A stretch of DNA of 64,000 nt, from the NCBI RefSeq assembly GCF_030409835.1, contig NZ_JAUFQO010000001.1, positions 248,001-312,000 of the forward strand. Direction: 5' to 3'. The notes beneath the pieces are model-generated. The model worked only from the letters and a program-made list of their open reading frames with translations. It made no database searches and was not told the DNA's origin. The position numbers were made by a program, and so were the translations under genes. Shown one piece after another: positions 17,441-26,391 of the stretch; position 1 is the stretch's first letter; every line of letters begins with the position of its first letter. Origin of the DNA: Lutimonas halocynthiae (GTDB taxonomy: Bacteria; Bacteroidota; Bacteroidia; Flavobacteriales; Flavobacteriaceae).

Positions 17441-18070
17441 CTAATGCTTCTCCAAAGCATATACTAAAGTAAAACCCTCCTCAAAAAATTCGAATTTTAT
17501 TTCGTATTCTTTCTTCCAGCTGCCAAAGATAACCCTTCCTGTTGACCTACCCTCTGCAAACAAAAAAGGATTGATTCCTATATGGTCATGAAAACTTAAA
17601 CCTCCATATGGATACGTCTTATACATTGACTCTTTAGCGCCCCAAATAACAGTCAATTGTTTCACCAGATCCTCGTCTGAAAGCGAATCGACTTCAGTAT
17701 TAACAAATCTATGATGTATATTAACTATTTTTTCTCTGTTCTTTTCTATATCAATTCCAGCTTCCTTATCACTGATCAAAATAGCGGCAAAATTAAATGA
17801 ATGTGTTATTGAGATATGCTTTTCATCATCTAAAAACGGTTTCCCAAATTCATTATAGGAAAGGTTTAAGTCTTGATAACCAGCATGTTTTAATAATTTT
17901 CTGACACTTAAAAATCCTTTTTGATGCAATTCAGATTTCATGCCATTTAATCTGGTTAGGCTATGCTCCTGAAGCAGTAAATCAGTTTTTAATTCATCCA
18001 AGGACTCCTCAATTTTCCAAACATAAATCGTCGTTCCATTTTGAGAAGTAATGGTTTTATAAATTGGCAT
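17441..18070 (-). CDS. 4'-phosphopantetheinyl transferase (Sfp type)
   Basis: The 209-residue protein has the two superfamily motifs GIDIE (Mg2+ and CoA binding) and WGAKESMYK. It transfers the phosphopantetheine arm from CoA to acyl or peptidyl carrier proteins. I start it at ATG 18070 (MPIYKTITSQNG); an upstream TTG at 18103 would push the gene into the ahcY promoter box at 18093-18100. It diverges from ahcY with 55 bp between the start codons. No carrier-protein or polyketide genes lie nearby, so it is probably the general AcpP-modifying enzyme. Confidence 0.85.
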   Translation of the reverse strand: MPIYKTITSQNGTTIYVWKIEESLDELKTDLLLQEHSLTRLNGMKSELHQKGFLSVRKLLKHAGYQDLNLSYNEFGKPFLDDEKHISITHSFNFAAILISDKEAGIDIEKNREKIVNIHHRFVNTEVDSLSDEDLVKQLTVIWGAKESMYKTYPYGGLSFHDHIGINPFLFAEGRSTGRVIFGSWKKEYEIKFEFFEEGFTLVYALEKH

Positions 18071-18092
18071 ACAATTTTTAATAGGTATTTCG

Positions 18093-18100
18093 TATTTTTG
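18093..18100 (+). promoter_or_regulatory. -7 promoter box of ahcY
   Basis: TATTTTTG fits TAnnTTTG; expected start near 18106, 20 nt before the ATG. No good -33 TTTG was found. Confidence 0.45.
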
Positions 18101-18125
18101 CAAACTCTAAACAAATATAAAAATT

Positions 18126-19442
18126 ATGAGTTCAGAAACATCGACATACGTCAAATATAAAGTGAAAGACATCAATCTTGCTGATTGGGGTAGAAAAGAA
18201 ATTGAATTAGCCGAAGCAGATATGCCAGGTTTAATGAGTCTTCGTGAAGAGTTTGGTAGTGACCAACCTTTGAAAGGAGCAAGAATTGCTGGTTGTTTAC
18301 ACATGACTATTCAAACAGCGGTTTTAATTGAGACACTTATTGCACTTGGTGCAGAAGTAACCTGGAGTTCTTGTAACATTTTTTCAACGCAAGATCAAGC
18401 AGCGGCTGCCATTGCAGAAGCAGGAGTATCTGTTTACGCTTGGAAAGGTCTAACGGAAGAAGAGTTTGACTGGTGTATTGAGCAAACCTTATTCTTTGGT
18501 GAAGACAAAAAGCCTTTGAATATGATCCTGGATGATGGAGGAGATCTTACAAACATGGTATTAGATAGATACCCTGAATTAGTAAAAGACATTAAAGGTT
18601 TATCTGAAGAAACAACCACTGGAGTACATCGTTTGTACGACAGAGTGAAAGCAGGAACCTTACCAATGCCCGCTATTAACGTAAATGATTCAGTTACTAA
18701 ATCTAAATTCGACAACAAATACGGATGTAGAGAAAGTGCTGTTGATGCAATTAGAAGAGCTACAGACACAATGATGGCTGGAAAAGTTGTTGTTGTTGCA
18801 GGATACGGAGATGTAGGGAAAGGAACAGCGGCCTCTTTCAAAGGAACAGGAGCTCGTGTAATCGTAACAGAAATTGACCCTATTTGTGCGCTTCAGGCGG
18901 CCATGGAGGGCTTTGAAGTAAAAAAATTAGACAATGTTATTGATAAGGCAGATATCGTTATTACAACAACTGGTAATAAAGACATCGTACAAGAAAGACA
19001 TTTCAGAGCTATTAAGGATAAAGCCATAATCTGTAATATTGGACATTTTGATAATGAAATCGATATGGCCTGGTTAAATGGTAATTATGGAGACACTAAG
19101 GTTGAAATCAAACCACAAGTGGATAAGTATACGATTGATGGAAAAGAATTATTGATTTTAGCAGAAGGAAGATTGGTGAACTTAGGTTGTGCAACAGGTC
19201 ATCCAAGTTTTGTTATGAGTAATTCATTTACAAACCAGACTTTAGCTCAACTTGAATTATGGAATAATTCAGATAAATATGAGAATAAAGTTTATATGCT
19301 TCCTAAGCACTTAGACGAGAAAGTAGCCAGACTTCACCTTGCAAAAGTAGGTGTTGAATTAGAAGAATTACGTAAAGATCAGGCAGACTATATCGGAGTC
19401 AAAGTAGAAGGTCCATTCAAACCAGAATACTACCGTTACTAA
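18126..19442 (+). CDS. ahcY: Adenosylhomocysteinase
   Basis: The 438-residue protein is S-adenosylhomocysteine hydrolase, full length. Visible motifs are [15 protein letters not shown] and [18 protein letters not shown] for substrate binding, [15 protein letters not shown], the NAD-binding GYGDVGKG and the C-terminal tail ending KPEYYRY with the NAD-contacting Lys/Tyr. It splits S-adenosylhomocysteine into adenosine and homocysteine, sustaining methylation reactions. It has its own promoter and a terminator-like hairpin behind it, so it is monocistronic. Codon use and sequence look ordinary. Confidence 0.97.
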   Translation: MSSETSTYVKYKVKDINLADWGRKEIELAEADMPGLMSLREEFGSDQPLKGARIAGCLHMTIQTAVLIETLIALGAEVTWSSCNIFSTQDQAAAAIAEAGVSVYAWKGLTEEEFDWCIEQTLFFGEDKKPLNMILDDGGDLTNMVLDRYPELVKDIKGLSEETTTGVHRLYDRVKAGTLPMPAINVNDSVTKSKFDNKYGCRESAVDAIRRATDTMMAGKVVVVAGYGDVGKGTAASFKGTGARVIVTEIDPICALQAAMEGFEVKKLDNVIDKADIVITTTGNKDIVQERHFRAIKDKAIICNIGHFDNEIDMAWLNGNYGDTKVEIKPQVDKYTIDGKELLILAEGRLVNLGCATGHPSFVMSNSFTNQTLAQLELWNNSDKYENKVYMLPKHLDEKVARLHLAKVGVELEELRKDQADYIGVKVEGPFKPEYYRY

Positions 19443-19462
19443 TCATTCCAGTTCTTAAAAAA

Positions 19463-19503
19463 TGAAAACTTCTGAGTATTAACTTGGAAGTTTTCTTTAT
19501 TTT
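19463..19503 (+). terminator. Terminator after ahcY
   Basis: GAAAACTTC (19464-19472) pairs with GAAGTTTTC (19487-19495), followed by TTTATTTTT. Confidence 0.65.
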
Positions 19504-19532
19504 TAGCCCTATCTATATTTAAAATATATCCA

Positions 19533-20330
19533 ATGAAAAATATACTAGTTCCAGTTGGAAGTAATGATCACGCCGTAAATACACTTCAATACGCTATTGA
19601 TTTTGCCGAAGCTGTCGAAGCAAAGATTTACCTTGTACACGTTTACAGCAGTCCTAAAATAAGCGGTAGCATTCTAAAAGTAGATCAGATCATTGAAAGA
19701 GATAGCAAAGCGGTTTTAAAAGACCTTATAAAAAATGTGGATCGAAAAAATGTGGAAATCATCACCAGTACCCTGAAAGGCTATTCGGTTATTGATACTT
19801 TAAAGCAACTCAATAAGTTACTTCAAATTGATTTGATTATCGCCTCAACCAAGAACGACGGGGCAGATGAAAATATCTTTTTAGGAAAAATTACAGGTAA
19901 TATTATTAAAGATACGAAGGTTCCTGTCTTAATCATTCCTAAAAAAGTTACATTCAAGCCCATCAAAAAGATTCTGATGACTATTAAATCGGGTTCTATA
20001 AAATCTGTATCCACTTTAGATTTATTAGTGAAAATAAAAAACACTTTTTCATCAACCATTCATCTTTTACAGGTAAAAACTCCGAAGCTTGATGCCAAAG
20101 ACCTTCCTTTGAATGATGTGCTGGAGAGTCATATTGATAAATTAATTCCAACTACAAATGCAACGGTCTTTCAAGGAGTTTTAGAATTCTTACATGAGGA
20201 AAATCCAGATATGCTTTGCGTTATTCGCAGAAAAAGAGGGTTTTTCAAAAAATTATGGGAGAATGACAGGGTCAAAAAAGTTAATTTTGATAGCAGTATT
20301 CCCTTGCTTGTTTTAAAAGGAATGTCGTAA
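19533..20330 (+). CDS. Universal stress protein (UspA family, two-domain)
   Basis: The 265-residue protein has a complete UspA domain at the N-terminus (MKNILVPVGSNDHAVNTLQYAIDFA to VPVLIIPK) and a second, weaker one in the C-terminal half (FKPIKKILMTIKSGS to SIPLLVLKGMS). The ATP-binding G-x2-G-x9-G(S/T) motif is not clearly visible in the first domain: the region reads IFLGKITGNIIKDTKVPV. Two-domain USPs of this size are common in Flavobacteriia. The role is stress survival, unspecified. It lies just before tRNA-Ala. Confidence 0.85.
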   Translation: MKNILVPVGSNDHAVNTLQYAIDFAEAVEAKIYLVHVYSSPKISGSILKVDQIIERDSKAVLKDLIKNVDRKNVEIITSTLKGYSVIDTLKQLNKLLQIDLIIASTKNDGADENIFLGKITGNIIKDTKVPVLIIPKKVTFKPIKKILMTIKSGSIKSVSTLDLLVKIKNTFSSTIHLLQVKTPKLDAKDLPLNDVLESHIDKLIPTTNATVFQGVLEFLHEENPDMLCVIRRKRGFFKKLWENDRVKKVNFDSSIPLLVLKGMS

Positions 20331-20351
20331 TTTGTCTTCTCAAAAATTTTT

Positions 20352-20425
20352 GGGGTTATAGCTCAGTTGGCTAGAGTGCTTGACTGGCAGTCAAGAGGTC
20401 CGGGGTTCGAATCCCCGTAGCTCCA
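20352..20425 (+). tRNA. tRNA-Ala (anticodon GGC)
   Basis: A full cloverleaf: acceptor GGGGTTA/TAGCTCC with the G3-U70 pair that identifies alanine tRNAs, D arm GCTC/GAGT, anticodon stem CTTGA/TCAAG with loop CTGGCAG (anticodon GGC at 34-36), T arm CGGGG/CCCCG with TTCGAAT. The discriminator is A; the CCA end is not encoded. Confidence 0.95.
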
Positions 20426-20666
20426 CAAGCTAAAAGAAAAGTCTTCGATAGAAGGCTTTTTTTTATTTCCAAGAATTTTGGCGAAGCAACGCTTCAAGTT
20501 AAAATTCTTGGAAATAAAAAAGGAGCTCCTGAAAGGGAGCTTTTTCTTTTTTGTTGTTAGGGGCACCCTTTTTGGGATCAACGCAGTTAATCCTTCTTAA
20601 ACCAGATAACCAATCACAATTAATAAAGCCACAAAACAGGCAAAGCAGCATTTTCTTTTAGCTTGT
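20425..20666 (+). repeat. Nested inverted-repeat region behind tRNA-Ala
   Basis: From the tRNA discriminator base, 16 nt (ACAAGCTAAAAGAAAA, 20425-20440) are exactly complementary to 20651-20666. Inside lie a terminator (20436-20462), a hairpin with 21-bp perfect arms (20459-20479 with 20501-20521, top helix GAAGC/GCTTC) and a second hairpin with a T tail (20516-20550). A similar nested layout follows tRNA-Val at 33144-33271, but with different sequences. Confidence 0.7.
20436..20462 (+). terminator. Terminator of tRNA-Ala transcript
   Basis: AAAGTCTTC, loop GATA, GAAGGCTTT followed by a run of T residues. Confidence 0.7.
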
Positions 20667-20914
20667 AAGGAGCCCCTATTAGGGATCAACGCAGTTAATC
20701 CGTCTTAAACCAAATATCCAATCAATTAATAAAGTCACAAAACAGGCAAAGCAGTATTTTCTTTTTTGTTGTTAAGAGCACCCTTTTTGGGATCAACGCA
20801 GTTAATCCACAAACCTTAAAACTTAAATTACGTGCTAAGATGTTAAATAGCTGCCCAGCAATTTGCAGATTTATTTGCAGAATGGGAGATCTTTGGGATC
20901 AACGCAATTAATCC
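20574..20914 (+). repeat. Tandem ~107-bp repeat headed by GGATCAACGCAGTTAATCC, four heads
   Basis: The 19-20 bp head begins at 20574, 20682, 20789 and 20895, spacings of 108, 107 and 106 bp. The first two full units are similar through most of their length (shared TTAAACCA, CAATTAATAAAG, CACAAAACAGGCAAAGCAG); the third keeps only the head and period. Each head is a small palindrome (GGAT ... ATCC with inner AA/TT). No ORF spans it. The rest of the 20426-21039 gap holds nothing else I recognise. Confidence 0.75.
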
Positions 20915-21039
20915 TTTCAAAAGAAAAATGAGTGCGTGATTAATCAATAATAGAAAAAATTATTTCACCCTCATTTTTTAAACCATCATACTTGATTCAC
21001 AATTTTTTTATGGGTAACTTAAACGTCTATTCATAGCAG

Positions 21040-21786
21040 ATGAATTCCAAAGAACAAATTTCTGAAAAAAAATGCCCTTCACCCAGTAAAGGAATTCTAT
21101 CCAATATAGTAAATTTCTTCATAAACAAACCAAAGTATGATACCTTCATCAAATTTGATTCATCAGAAGAGCGCTATCAATACAATAAAAGGATCATTCA
21201 AAGAATCGGGATTGATTCCAATCAGTACTCTGTTTTAAACATCAATAAAATTGGTATAGATGCCCCGGTCAACAACATCTTTAATGAATTAATCCTTTTT
21301 GACGGTAATCCGCGCTGTTGGCCAAATCATATTGCGAAGGTAGATCGAATTAATAATGATTTCAAAAACATACGAATACTTCCTTTTGGTTGGAAACGTT
21401 ATCCTTTCAAATCAATGAAAAGCTTCTTTGGCATTCCCTTAATTCCTTTGTTTCTTCTGAATGCAATTAGGGTAAAAGAAGTTCCTGATAGTTTTGACTT
21501 TGACAATGCCCGCTATGTACTCTATGAATGCTCTGGAGGTTATCCGATAGGATTTTTAGCCATCTATATACGATCCTCAATTCCAGAAATGGGTGAGACT
21601 TCCAAATCGCAATTAGTTTTTGGCGTAGGCTTCAATTTTTTTGGTCGAAAAGAATGGCAGGGTAAACGTAAGTTTGTGAGCGCCATCTGGGAATCGGTAC
21701 ACAACCGAGTTACTGCAAATGTCCTAAACCGAATAAAACGATTGAGCGAATGGCGACTTGAAAACATGCTTGAAAATCAAAATTAA
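21040..21786 (+). CDS. Hypothetical protein, 248 residues
   Basis: I do not recognise this protein. It has no signal peptide and no clear full membrane helix, although FFGIPLIPLFLLNAI (about 127-141) is hydrophobic. Features are several Trp/Arg-rich patches (NPRCWPNHIAKVDRI, WKRYPFKSM, FFGRKEWQGKRKF) and a basic C-terminal helix (IKRLSEWRLENMLENQN). Base composition and codon use look like those of neighbouring genes, so it is probably real. It stands alone between the repeat region behind tRNA-Ala and the cold-shock gene, with no operon partner. Downstream to 22013 there is no gene, only the promoter of the next. Confidence 0.65.
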   Translation: MNSKEQISEKKCPSPSKGILSNIVNFFINKPKYDTFIKFDSSEERYQYNKRIIQRIGIDSNQYSVLNINKIGIDAPVNNIFNELILFDGNPRCWPNHIAKVDRINNDFKNIRILPFGWKRYPFKSMKSFFGIPLIPLFLLNAIRVKEVPDSFDFDNARYVLYECSGGYPIGFLAIYIRSSIPEMGETSKSQLVFGVGFNFFGRKEWQGKRKFVSAIWESVHNRVTANVLNRIKRLSEWRLENMLENQN

Positions 21787-21936
21787 CCTCCTGAGAATAA
21801 TGTTTCAAAAACTAGTGGTCTTAAATCAGACTTCCGAAAACCAATTTATGCCGAAGAACAATTTTTAGACTTCTAAATTCCGCTTTATGCTTAAAATGAC
21901 AATGAAATGATTAAAATTTGAATGAAAACACAATTA

Positions 21937-21970
21937 TTTGAGGTATTTTCATTATAATTAGATAGCTTTG
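21937..21970 (+). promoter_or_regulatory. Promoter of the cold-shock gene
   Basis: TTTG (21937-21940), 22 nt, TAGCTTTG (21963-21970): both elements of the Bacteroidota housekeeping promoter. Expected start near 21976, 38 nt before the ATG. Confidence 0.6.
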
Positions 21971-22013
21971 AAAAATAATTACCATTTTTGGTAGAAACAT
22001 ATTAAATAAAAGA

Positions 22014-22481
22014 ATGGCAAAATCGCAGCAAACATTTAACAAGAGTGAAAAGGAGAAGAAACGTTTAAAAAAACGTGCCGACAAGAAAAAGAAAATGGAT
22101 GCTCGCAAGGCTGAAGCGAGAGAAAATGGAAAAAAGGGAATTGAATTTGCCTATGTTGATCATAATGGTCATTTGACCGATACGCCACCTGATCCTTCCA
22201 AAAAAATAAAGGTTGATGCAGGAAGCATAGAAATCAGTATTCCAAGAACTATGCCTGGAGATGAAGTAGAGATAGATCCTATTAGAAAAGGATCTGTATC
22301 ATTTTTTGATTCTTCCAAAGGTTTTGGTTTTATAATTGATGCTGAAAATTCTGAAAAATATTTCTGTCACGTAAGTGGTTTAATTGATGAAATTGTAGAA
22401 AATGATAAAGTTACTTTCGAACTTGAAAGAGGAATGAAAGGAATGAATGCTGTTAAGGTTACTTTGATAAAAGCTTCTTAA
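22014..22481 (+). CDS. Cold-shock domain protein with basic N-terminal extension
   Basis: Residues about 90-155 form a cold-shock domain with RNP1-like KGFGFI and RNP2-like YFCHVSGL motifs. The first 60 residues are an unusual lysine/arginine-rich helix (SEKEKKRLKKRADKKKKMDAR) followed by an acidic linker. The product should bind single-stranded RNA or DNA and act as an RNA chaperone. The Lys-rich tail form is frequent in Bacteroidota. It has its own promoter and terminator, so it is monocistronic. Confidence 0.88.
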   Translation: MAKSQQTFNKSEKEKKRLKKRADKKKKMDARKAEARENGKKGIEFAYVDHNGHLTDTPPDPSKKIKVDAGSIEISIPRTMPGDEVEIDPIRKGSVSFFDSSKGFGFIIDAENSEKYFCHVSGLIDEIVENDKVTFELERGMKGMNAVKVTLIKAS

Positions 22482-22502
22482 CAACCTGATTAAAAAAAAT
22501 AC

Positions 22503-22526
22503 AAAGCCGCTTTGCGGCTTTTTTTC
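22503..22526 (+). terminator. Terminator of the cold-shock gene
   Basis: AAAGCCGC, loop TTT, GCGGCTTT followed by five T residues. Confidence 0.9.
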
Positions 22527-22553
22527 TGCTCAATTGTTAAGAAAATCAAGCCC

Positions 22554-22561
22554 TATATTTG
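22554..22561 (+). promoter_or_regulatory. -7 promoter box of the bestrophin gene
   Basis: TATATTTG, with ATTG at 22533-22536 as a weak -33 element (17-nt spacer). Expected start near 22568. Confidence 0.45.
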
Positions 22562-22599
22562 TCTATCTAAGAGAATCTCATATTTTTAAATAAAAAAGA

Positions 22600-23649
22600 A
22601 TGTACAAACAGAGAAGATTTCCGTTTAAAAATGTTTTAATCTGGACAAAAAGAGAGCTAATTTTCTTTATCATAATGGCAACAGTCTTTACTATCTTATA
22701 CGAATTATTAGCAGTAAAATGGCTGCAGGTTCCTTTTACTCCTGTGGCACTTGTGGGTACTGCAGTTGCATTCATGATTGGTTTTCAGAACAATGCTGCT
22801 TATGATAGAATCTGGGAAGCAAGGAAAATTTGGGGAGGTATTGTCAATACATCAAGATCATTAATCATTACGGTAAAAGACAGCTTTTACATGCATCGGG
22901 TTGAATCAAATAAGGATGAATCTGAGGTTATAAAGATAATCACTAACAGACATATTGCCTGGTTAACAGCATTGCGTTATGCGATGAGGACCAAAAAGCC
23001 TTGGGAGGCTTCTTATGAGTCAATGCATAAGAAAGAAAAGTTCACTTATCAAGTTCCAGAACATGAGTCTCCTCTAGAAGATGAGATTAAGCCTTATTTA
23101 TCAAAAGTAGAATATGAAAAAGTCATGGCGGCGGCTAATAAACCTAATGCTATTATCAGTCTGCAATCAAAACATTTGAGGACATTAACCGATGAAAAAA
23201 AAATATGGGACTTCTCGCTTTTAAATTTGCAACAAATGCTACAAGAGTTAACTTCACTTCAAGGCAAGTCAGAACGAATCAAAAACTTTCCTTACCCTAA
23301 ACAATATGCCAGCATTGGCTACCACTTTGTACATATTTTTATGTGGTTGATTCCTATGGCCATTATTCCTGCTTTTTCCAGAATAGGTCTTGAAATAGCC
23401 GATGTAAATCCATTTGTTGGGACGTATTTTGTTTGGCTAAACATCCCTTTTACTGTAGTAGTTATTTGGGTATTTAATACCATGCTCCGAATTGGTTTGG
23501 CCGGAGAAAACCCCTTTGAAGGGTCTCCTAATGATGTGCCTATTTCTAATATTGCAAGAGGGATCACTAGAGATATATTACAGATCATTGATGAAGATCC
23601 AAAAGATATTCCGGAACCATTCACCAATACCAATTATATTGATATGTAG
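22600..23649 (+). CDS. Bestrophin family (UPF0187) chloride channel
   Basis: The 349-residue protein is a bacterial bestrophin: membrane helices near residues 24-45, 50-67, about 245-265 and 275-300, the FQNNAAYDRIWEARKIWGGIVN region and the C-terminal ENPFEGSPNDVPI segment typical of the family. These pentameric channels conduct anions, or cations in some bacterial members. It ends 44 bp from the convergent AraC gene. Confidence 0.9.
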   Translation: MYKQRRFPFKNVLIWTKRELIFFIIMATVFTILYELLAVKWLQVPFTPVALVGTAVAFMIGFQNNAAYDRIWEARKIWGGIVNTSRSLIITVKDSFYMHRVESNKDESEVIKIITNRHIAWLTALRYAMRTKKPWEASYESMHKKEKFTYQVPEHESPLEDEIKPYLSKVEYEKVMAAANKPNAIISLQSKHLRTLTDEKKIWDFSLLNLQQMLQELTSLQGKSERIKNFPYPKQYASIGYHFVHIFMWLIPMAIIPAFSRIGLEIADVNPFVGTYFVWLNIPFTVVVIWVFNTMLRIGLAGENPFEGSPNDVPISNIARGITRDILQIIDEDPKDIPEPFTNTNYIDM

Positions 23650-23693
23650 CGATTTTTCAATGGAATCGGCATTAATTTAATTCTTTAATCTTT

Positions 23694-24626
23694 TTAGCTA
23701 TGTGGCTTTCTTAAGGTTTCCGAAGGTAGTTCTCCAAAGAGCTTTTTATAATCTCGACTAAATTGCCCCATGTGCCAAAAGTTGTATTCACTGGAAATTT
23801 TAATAAGTGTACTCTTTTCCTTATCCATTTTCAGCATCTTTCTAACTTCATTTAACCGAAGTGCAGTTAAATATTTTTTTGGAGACATATCGTATTTTTT
23901 CCTGATCAATCTTCTAATAGTTCGTTCTGGAATATTTGTTCTTTCACAAATCTGATGTAAGGAGGTAACATTCGTAATATCACTATGTATATAATCTATA
24001 ACCTGAGAAAATCTGGAGAATGTAAGGTCATCATAAGGTTTTTCAGGCAATGTACAGACCAAACAATCAATTAAAAGGCTAACTAACTTGTTCTCAATTA
24101 ATTCTATCGCAACTTTTTCCGACAAATCTGTAACTTGAATTGCAAATAAAACCAATTGTCTCAACTCCTCTAGTTTAGACTCATCCACATGCAATAACTC
24201 TTCTTTCTTTAGTTTATCTATTAATTCTGAATGCCCTTTAATTTGACATAAGCTAGTAAAGAAGTTTTCTTCAACAGAAACTGGTATTCCGTTAAATCCT
24301 GATCCTGTAACGCTTTGGTGTTCATTGTTCCAAATGACACCGATCATTCCCTTTTTCATTTCATGCCTCTTCCAAGTAAAGGCTGTTTTTGGATCCCAAA
24401 TGGTAAAGGTTATAAATCCAGGAACACCCGTTCCTAACTGTAATACCTTTCTATTGATTTCAAAACTATTTAGCATTACATTGGGCGTTTTAACAATAGC
24501 TACCTTTCCATAAAAAGCTCCAGATTCTAAAATCTTCTCCTCTACTTGGGCCACAGTGAACATATCAGAAAATTCATCGTAATGATGCGATGAAAATTGT
24601 AGTCTCTGTATCGAATTATCCTTCAC
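23694..24626 (-). CDS. AraC-family regulator of the adjacent sulfatase (module 1)
   Basis: The C-terminal 100 residues are an AraC double HTH (SLHQICERTNIPERTIRRLIRKKYDMSPKKYLTALRLNEVRKML, then WHMGQFSRDYKKLFGELPSETL). The N-terminal part resembles the sensor domain of AraC proteins (YDEFSDMF, GFITFTI). The longest reading frame with ATG would begin at 24770, inside the divergent sulfatase gene and through its promoter, so I place the start at GTG 24626 (VKDNSIQRLQFSSH). This leaves 76 bp between the divergent start codons. It almost certainly regulates the sulfatase at 24703. The paralogue at 36102 has the same arrangement. The start is uncertain. Confidence 0.8.
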   Translation of the reverse strand: MKDNSIQRLQFSSHHYDEFSDMFTVAQVEEKILESGAFYGKVAIVKTPNVMLNSFEINRKVLQLGTGVPGFITFTIWDPKTAFTWKRHEMKKGMIGVIWNNEHQSVTGSGFNGIPVSVEENFFTSLCQIKGHSELIDKLKKEELLHVDESKLEELRQLVLFAIQVTDLSEKVAIELIENKLVSLLIDCLVCTLPEKPYDDLTFSRFSQVIDYIHSDITNVTSLHQICERTNIPERTIRRLIRKKYDMSPKKYLTALRLNEVRKMLKMDKEKSTLIKISSEYNFWHMGQFSRDYKKLFGELPSETLRKPHS

Positions 24627-24636
24627 TTGGCCGTTT

Positions 24637-24671
24637 TTTGATAGTCTATCGATGCTAAGGTAGTAATTTTG
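24637..24671 (+). promoter_or_regulatory. Promoter of sulfatase 1
   Basis: TTTG (24637-24640), 23 nt, TAATTTTG (24664-24671). Expected start near 24678, 25 nt before the ATG. It lies within the spacer shared with the AraC gene. Confidence 0.6.
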
Positions 24672-24702
24672 ACAGATTCTAAATAACACATAAAAATATA
24701 GT

Positions 24703-26367
24703 ATGAAAAACATAATTCTTTTAGTGGCAATTTTTTGTTTCACGACATCATTTATGAATGGGCAAAACAAGATTATTCACGATGCTGAATATTACGTTAT
24801 CGAAGCTCAAAACGGTGAAAGATGGGCGGCAGACGATAAAACTATCGATGCAAAACTAAAGGAGGTTCGAAAGAAAAATGGAAATCAAGCACCAAACATC
24901 ATCTATATCTTACTGGATGATATAGGTTTTGGCGAAATTGGAAAACCTGATTTAGATGTAATTAGAGGATATAGTACACCACGTATTAGTTCATTAGCAA
25001 AAGAAGGAATGAGTATCCAACGTATGTATACCGAGCCTTCTTGTACGCCAACCAGAGTCGCAATGATGACAGGGAGGCTTCCTACACGCACGGGTATTGT
25101 AGAAGCTAAGGTTGTTGTTTGCGGAGAAGGTTTACCTGCCGAAGAAGTGACAATTGCCGAGGTTCTTAGGGATGCTGGGTACAATACAGCTCATATTGGT
25201 AAATGGCATATGGGAGATATTGAACAGTGTTTTGCAAACAATCAGGGTTTCATGCATGCAGAATTCCCAATTCACCAACAAGCTCAATTGGCTTTAATGA
25301 ACAAAGATGCAGAATATGCAGGTATTGTTCAAGGTATTCAAACGGATAACCTGGCCCAGACTTTTACATTAGACAATGGATTTGTACCTGACCCAAGCGA
25401 CATGGTGACAGGAGTGGAATTAAGAGATGGGAAACTTTATGAAGTAGATTTAACTGCCGGTGAAAAATGGACACAGGATAAATACAGAAAAATGAACCAG
25501 CGGTATCAGGATCATGCCATAGAGCAGATTCAGATACTGTCTCAAAAGGACGAACCTTTCTTTTTAAATTACTGGCCACTATTCCCTGTGACTTTTACCT
25601 TGACTGATATTGAAGAATTTAAAACACTTAACGGTGGATCAATGGCAGAATCAATTGTTCAAATTGACGAATGGGTTGGAGATATTATTGATGAAGTAGA
25701 TAAATTAGGTATTGCCGAAAATACTGTGATTGTAGTGATGGGAGATAACGGACCCTTCATGCAATACTTGAGAAGTTCCGGACAATCAGACAGGATTTAC
25801 CGAGGAGGCAAGGGTGAGCACCTGGAAGGTGGCGTTAGAGCGGATGCCTATGTCAGATGGAAAGGAACCATTGAAGCGGGAAGTTCTGCTATGGACATTT
25901 TTCATGTGAGCGACTTATACACAACTTTCGCGCGTCTTGGGAATGCAACAGACTATATTCCACGAGATCGCATAGTAGATGGGATAGACCAAACGGCGGT
26001 TTTATTGCTAGGTGAAACCAATGGAAGAAGAGATTATATTTTTAATTACGAAGAATACAGCCTTAAATCTGTAGTGAAAAATAAGTTTAAAATGCATCTT
26101 CCTCCTCCAGGTACAAATGCTATCCTTACTTCTCAAATATTTGATCTCTACAGAGATCCTCGTGAATCAAGACCTGAAAGTACCATTTTACTGAGCCCAT
26201 GGGCAGGAGGTTCATTTGGTGGTATGATCGAACGTCATCTGAAAAATAAAAAGAAATATCCTGACAGACCGATGACCCATGCTGATCCTTACGAAGGAAT
26301 TGAAAACTTAAGACCTGAATCAAAAAAGCTTGTGGATACGTTTCATGGTGCAGGATCTCATGAATAG
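24703..26367 (+). CDS. Type I sulfatase (formylglycine-dependent), module 1
   Basis: The 554-residue protein has a Sec signal (residues 1-20) and an alkaline phosphatase-superfamily sulfatase fold. Cys114 in SCTPTR is the residue converted to formylglycine; Asp72-Asp73 (LLDDIG) bind Ca2+; GKWHMGD (Lys167, His169) and GDNGP complete the active site. It hydrolyses sulfate esters in the periplasm; maturation by an anSME enzyme, not encoded here, is required for a Cys-type site in Bacteroidota. A roughly 40-residue N-terminal block before the fold (IIHDAEYYVIEAQNGERWAADD) is shared only with the paralogue at 34307. The substrate-binding lipoprotein gene follows 24 bp later. Substrate unknown; no carbohydrate-uptake genes adjoin, so an aromatic or small sulfate ester is possible. 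Confidence 0.9.
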   Translation: MKNIILLVAIFCFTTSFMNGQNKIIHDAEYYVIEAQNGERWAADDKTIDAKLKEVRKKNGNQAPNIIYILLDDIGFGEIGKPDLDVIRGYSTPRISSLAKEGMSIQRMYTEPSCTPTRVAMMTGRLPTRTGIVEAKVVVCGEGLPAEEVTIAEVLRDAGYNTAHIGKWHMGDIEQCFANNQGFMHAEFPIHQQAQLALMNKDAEYAGIVQGIQTDNLAQTFTLDNGFVPDPSDMVTGVELRDGKLYEVDLTAGEKWTQDKYRKMNQRYQDHAIEQIQILSQKDEPFFLNYWPLFPVTFTLTDIEEFKTLNGGSMAESIVQIDEWVGDIIDEVDKLGIAENTVIVVMGDNGPFMQYLRSSGQSDRIYRGGKGEHLEGGVRADAYVRWKGTIEAGSSAMDIFHVSDLYTTFARLGNATDYIPRDRIVDGIDQTAVLLLGETNGRRDYIFNYEEYSLKSVVKNKFKMHLPPPGTNAILTSQIFDLYRDPRESRPESTILLSPWAGGSFGGMIERHLKNKKKYPDRPMTHADPYEGIENLRPESKKLVDTFHGAGSHE

Positions 26368-26391
26368 TGTTGAATTAAAAAATTAGAATTT

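Noticed and set aside
20363-20581. 72-codon minus-strand ORF across tRNA-Ala (contains YGDSNPGPLDCQSSTLAN)
   Set aside because: It is the antisense of the tRNA and its hairpins; this peptide is a well-known false ORF from tRNA genes.
20574-20914. CRISPR array from the 107-bp repeats
   Set aside because: Units are 107 bp with repeats that include the spacer regions, there are only four heads and no cas genes.
24626-24770. N-terminal extension of the module 1 AraC ORF to ATG 24770
   Set aside because: It would overlap the divergent sulfatase by 68 bp and run through its promoter, and the extra residues do not resemble an AraC N-terminus.
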